This document shows, in pieces, positions 59,971 to 64,000 of a DNA stretch of 64,000 nucleotides. Below the pieces are notes generated by a model that was not told the origin of the DNA, did no database searches, and saw only the letters and a list, made by a program, of their open reading frames with translations. Position numbers and translations under genes: made by a program. Source of the stretch: Cavia porcellus (lineage: Eukaryota > Chordata > Mammalia > Rodentia > Caviidae); contig NW_026947543.1 in assembly GCF_034190915.1 (NCBI RefSeq), positions 2,480,001 through 2,544,000 on the forward strand. The letters run 5' to 3'. The number at the start of each line of letters is the position of its first letter. Positions within the stretch are counted from its first letter, which is position 1.

Positions 59971-62316
59971 AAGTACTTTCAATGGGATATGAAATATGCC
60001 AGGGCCTGGCAGATGTTCTCTGACATGTCCTATCCTTGAGCATATGCTTTTCCCTTGTCATGTCTGTCATTTGGCTGAGTCCTGTTCCCTAAGCTATTCA
60101 GTCAAGACTTGCTGGAATCATTCACCTGCAGTATAAGAGCTTTCTGTGAAATTTCTCAGCAGAAATCCTGTGCAAGCACATAGCTTTGCATATGAGAGAC
60201 AGTGGTGGAAGTTGAATTTCAAGGGCAGATATTTGAAAACAATGAAACAAGCCCCGAATAAGATCTTTACATGTTTCCCAGATGAATATGTTTGGAAATA
60301 CGGGGGAAGATGGAGATCAAGACTGAGAAGAGTGCACACCCATTTCAAGGTACAAAAACCAGGGAAAAACATAGGAAAGCAAGAGAGCTGGTTAATTTGA
60401 TGTAAAAATCTTTGATGATGAAAGGAAAATTATATTCTCATGGTGATTTAATCAGGCTGTAGCAGTGAAGTTCTCATGTTGGTTGTCCTATGTATGGCCT
60501 TCTGCATTGGGCAGTGGATGCAGGACAGGAGATCTGCAAATAAATCTGGTGGAACACAAAATATTGATGAAAATATCAATCTAAATCCTGTGTATTCCTT
60601 CCCTTTGAGAACATATATGGATAATGTCCGGAGTTTCAAAAGAGAAAATGTCTATTGGGTCATGGTTTCACCAATGAAATGGTCACTTCACATAACATTT
60701 TGAATTTTGCTTTCACAGTTGCTCATGTACCGGGCCTGAGTAAAGCAGAATGCAGAGTAAGCCTCATCAATAGTTGTGCATTCCATAAGTGGTTTTAAAA
60801 CCAGTGAAACCCTTTGGACCTAGTGTTTGTATTTAATTGGTTGATTGGTTTTTCAAATTGTTTGTTTTACTATTTTTAACTTTGGGAGTCAGGGAAGCCC
60901 TCACTCATAGTGATTTAGACCACTCCAGAAGCTCTGAAGTTATTCATGTAACAGCTATTACATGTTATAAGTTTCTCCTATTAAAACTTGAAAGACTAAC
61001 AGACTCTGCTACTTTTCATCTAAATTCAGTGTTGCGCTAAATTCAGTGTTGGACTTTTTTTAAAAGTCCTTTGAAATGTGTCCTCCTCTAGTCACTGGTT
61101 GTGCTGGAATGTACTTTCTTGTGAAGACAGGATTTGAGCAAAGTGACACAAGTACAGTTTGGCTCTACTCTGGACACCTGGTTAAATATCGAGTTCCCTA
61201 AATGGTGTGTGTTTTACTTTGATCTCTGCTCACTCTTTGCTCATCCAGTTAGAACCACAGGGCTCCAGGCCATAGCTTTGTAGGCCTAAACAAGAAAATT
61301 TGCATTTCGTTTTGGGAGTTCATTCGTCTCTCATAATTACTTTTTCCACAAATGTGTGCTTCAGGAGAGGCCCTGTCTAAATGTGGAGAGGCCCATTTTC
61401 ATTCACTCACTTTCAGACGTTCTAAGATTTTCAGTTACTAGAGGTTTTCCCAGACTTGCCATTGTTAAGGGACAGTGCACTTCACTTGAAGTTGTGCAGT
61501 ATTACTTCATGTGTCTACGTGGAAATTCCACCAATGGGAAACTCTTGCTGTAGTCATCTCCAAGTGTTTCGGCGTAAGAAAATATAACTAACAAAGGATG
61601 TGATTTCAAGCCGAATGAGGAATCGAGGGATAATCTTTATTTCAGTGCAGGTTGACCTTTCAAAGAAACAGTAATTCCTATGAAATAGGAGGTAAAATCC
61701 ATTGTAAAGAGACATGGATATGACATGCTCAACTTTATGTCACATTTTTAAAAATCCAAGGGCATTTGAGAAATTCTTGGCTGCTGAATTGTCCCTTTTT
61801 TCAAATTTCTCTTAGGTAAGACACTCCAGTTTCTTCAAACCATGGTACTGTTCCTTCCATGTAAAAAACCAAAGCAAAAAACAAAATAAATTAAAACAAA
61901 ACCCCTCAAATTACATTTGAGAGCACACAATTGCTCAGCAGGCCCACTATTCAAGAAGCTAGAGGTACAGAAGCCTCAGCCTTCAGCCCATGGCCTGAAG
62001 TTTTGTCTCTATCATGGACCCTCAATTCCCTGGCATGTCCACATTAACTCATGAATCTTTACTCATTTCCTCTTCAAATGCACAGGATCCAATATATTTG
62101 AACCCTGTTCACCTGGGCTGTAATCATCCAAGGACACACCAGAGGAACGGCAGCCACCCCCTTGCCTGGGGCCTTGGAGCTCATCACAATAGAAATGGAA
62201 ACCTGAACAAGGGGAGCCAAAACAAAGAGAGGAATATTCCTAAAGTCTGAAACACAGAAGCTACCTATAGACCAGTAGTGGGATTTCACAAATTATGTAA
62301 GAATCTCTGTGCACAT

Positions 62317-62420
62317 GCTTGGCATGGTCGCTCATGCCTATAATCCCAGCAATCTGGGGACTGAGGTGGAAGGATCCTTGTGAGTCCGAGTCCATCGTGG
62401 GCTACGAATTTATCTCAAGG
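62317..62420 (+). mobile_element. Proto-B1-like SINE, unit 14 copy
   Basis: B box variant GTCCGAGTCC, as in units 11-12. Confidence 0.65.
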
Positions 62421-62965
62421 CCCCTTTCAACAACTACATAAGATGCTGTTTCCAAAAAGAGGACAACAGAAAACTAGACACACTTGGTCTAGGTCCCGGG
62501 GTTCACTACATGAGTTGTGGAGTCTAAATATACCATGCCATGAGAAAATACCTGGGATTTTTAGTGAAAGGGGCATTTGCATCTCTTTTCTAAGGGTTTC
62601 CTTTTCACCATGTTAGATTTGAATTCTGGGAAAACCTGCTGGTGACAAGCTATCTAGCATTATGTTGGTTTAGGTATTGAGCTAGTATCTCATGTTTAGT
62701 GTTCAGAGTTACGCTGGAATGGCTGCAGACCTCCTTGAAATAGCTATTGCAGACAAGTGAACCCCGAGGAAGCTGGATAGTTGAAGCAGGCACTCCAAAT
62801 ATTCATGCACTGCAAGGATTCACTTTCATTTTGGGACTCATCTTCTGGTTGCTGTCTTTTAGTGCTAACTGATACTACCATGGTGGCAGTAATCCAGCAG
62901 AGACTGCATGTATGGTTTGCAAGTTTGCTTCCCAAGCCACCAGAAACTTGGCAGAACACAAATCA

Positions 62966-64000
62966 TTGTGGCATTTTCTTTCCTCCCCTGAAACATTTGG
63001 CTTTCTAAGTTTGAAAATTGAATAGACTGGGCTAGTCAGATTTGGACCCCATGTACCACCAAAAGAGCTAAAGACAGAGCCAATTACTTCCCTCCACTTG
63101 TCAAAATATGTCAAATTTGCTTGGTCACCACAACTTCAAAAAATTCTGAGGCAACTTAGAGAGGTGAATCAAATACTGCCTGATTGGAATGGCTTTGGTT
63201 GTATGAGGTGGAAAGCTGCAGAGTTGGGCTGAAACTGTTCACAGAAATCAACAGGCTTGTGGTTGCCAGGCAACCACACTGGGCTGAGATTGGCTGAACA
63301 TCACTGTGAGGTGGATTTTAGGCTCTAGGTTTGAAAATTTAAAAGACTGGGGTAGTCAAGTTTGGAACACATGGACCACAGACAGACCAAAAGGTCTTTC
63401 AATTACTTCCCTTCACTTCTCAAAATATGTCAAATTTTGTTGATCACTACAACTGTAAAAAAAATTCTGAGGCAACATAGAGAGCCTAATCAAATACTGC
63501 ATGATTGGAATGGCTGTGGTTGTATGAGGTGGAAAGCTGCAGATTTGGGCTGAAACAGTTCACAGAAAACCACAAGCTTGTGGTTGCCAGGCAACCACAC
63601 TGGGCTGTGATTGGCTGAGCACCATTGTGAGCTGGACTTTAGGCTCTAGGATACAAGTGTGCAGTAGGAGACCTGAGTCACAATGCTGGGCGTTTCCATG
63701 GAGACCTCAGTGGCACAGAGGGCCTTGTAGGGCAAGATTTAAATAGGATGAATATTCTTGGCCTGGTATGCCACAGGATTCTCACTGAAGGCTTCACTGC
63801 TCAGAATTTGGGGATGGAAATGTTTGCCAATCTACACATGGAAGTACTTTCAATGGGATATGAAATATGCCAGGGCCTGGCAGATGTTCTCTGACATGTC
63901 CTATCCTTGAGCATATGCTTTTCCCTTGTCATGTCTGTCATTTGGCTGAGTCCTGTTCCCTAAGCTATTCAGTCAAGACTTGCTGGAATCATTCACCTGC
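62966..64000 (+). repeat. Macrosatellite unit 15, partial (first 1035 bp)
   Basis: Covers both sub-repeats and the promoter-like cluster, then runs off the window. The second X-box-like site is altered (GCGTTTCCATGG near 63691), as in unit 10. The array clearly continues beyond the window. Confidence 0.95.

Larger units (their letters stand above)
59967..62965 (+). repeat. Macrosatellite unit 14, part after the provirus
   Basis: Together with 50317-51193 and counting the duplicated ATGG once, the unit is 3872 bp. It shares TGGACCCTCAATTCC and GTTTCGGCGTAAG with units 11-12. Splice-like AG|GT falls after 61815. Confidence 0.95.

Noticed and set aside
1..64000. CRISPR array or bacterial tandem system
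   Set aside because: The unit is 3.87 kb, with no short repeats and spacers. The SINE and provirus show that this is mammalian DNA.

Overview
The window looks like mammalian, probably rodent, nuclear DNA. It has no operons or bacterial gene structure. A 7SL-derived SINE fossil in every repeat unit resembles a rodent proto-B1, and the only real protein genes belong to an endogenous gammaretrovirus. The rodent call is an inference from the SINE; the species cannot be told from sequence alone.

Layout: positions 1-51193 and 59967-64000 are one head-to-tail macrosatellite. Its unit is about 3.87 kb (observed 3846-3876 bp), with 14 full units and one partial unit in the window. I set the phase so that unit 1 starts at base 1. 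Each unit holds two diverged ~322-bp sub-repeats, then a promoter-like cluster (RFX-type palindrome, inverted CCAAT, AP-1-like site, second X-box-like site, TTTAAATA). Further on come a conserved back-to-back acceptor/donor (AG|GTAAG), an A-rich tract and the ~104-bp SINE. I see no convincing protein gene in the unit. The recurrent 63-87-codon open frames are broken by stops in some copies. Units fall into local subfamilies (units 3-5; the 40.96-48.70 kb block), as expected from recent unequal exchange.

Unit 14 is split by a nearly complete class I (gammaretrovirus-like) provirus, 51194-59966 (8773 bp), with a 4-bp ATGG target duplication. Its order is 5' LTR (650 bp), tRNA-Gln-type primer site, splice donor, leader with a 70-bp duplication, a small hydrophobic upstream ORF, gag, UAG readthrough site, pro-pol, env, polypurine tract, 3' LTR (650 bp). 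I count 7 differences between the LTRs (about 1.1%), so the insertion is young. Gag has a probable A-run slippage just before the readthrough site. Pol has a frame change and a TGA inside RT. RNase H, integrase and Env read through intact. The provirus is therefore unlikely to be autonomous, but it could express Gag and a full-length Env.

The points most worth a second look are the RFX/NF-Y-type module carried about twice per unit, the recursive-splice-like site kept in all 14 units, the intact env, the upstream membrane ORF, and the matching changes at both outer LTR ends.
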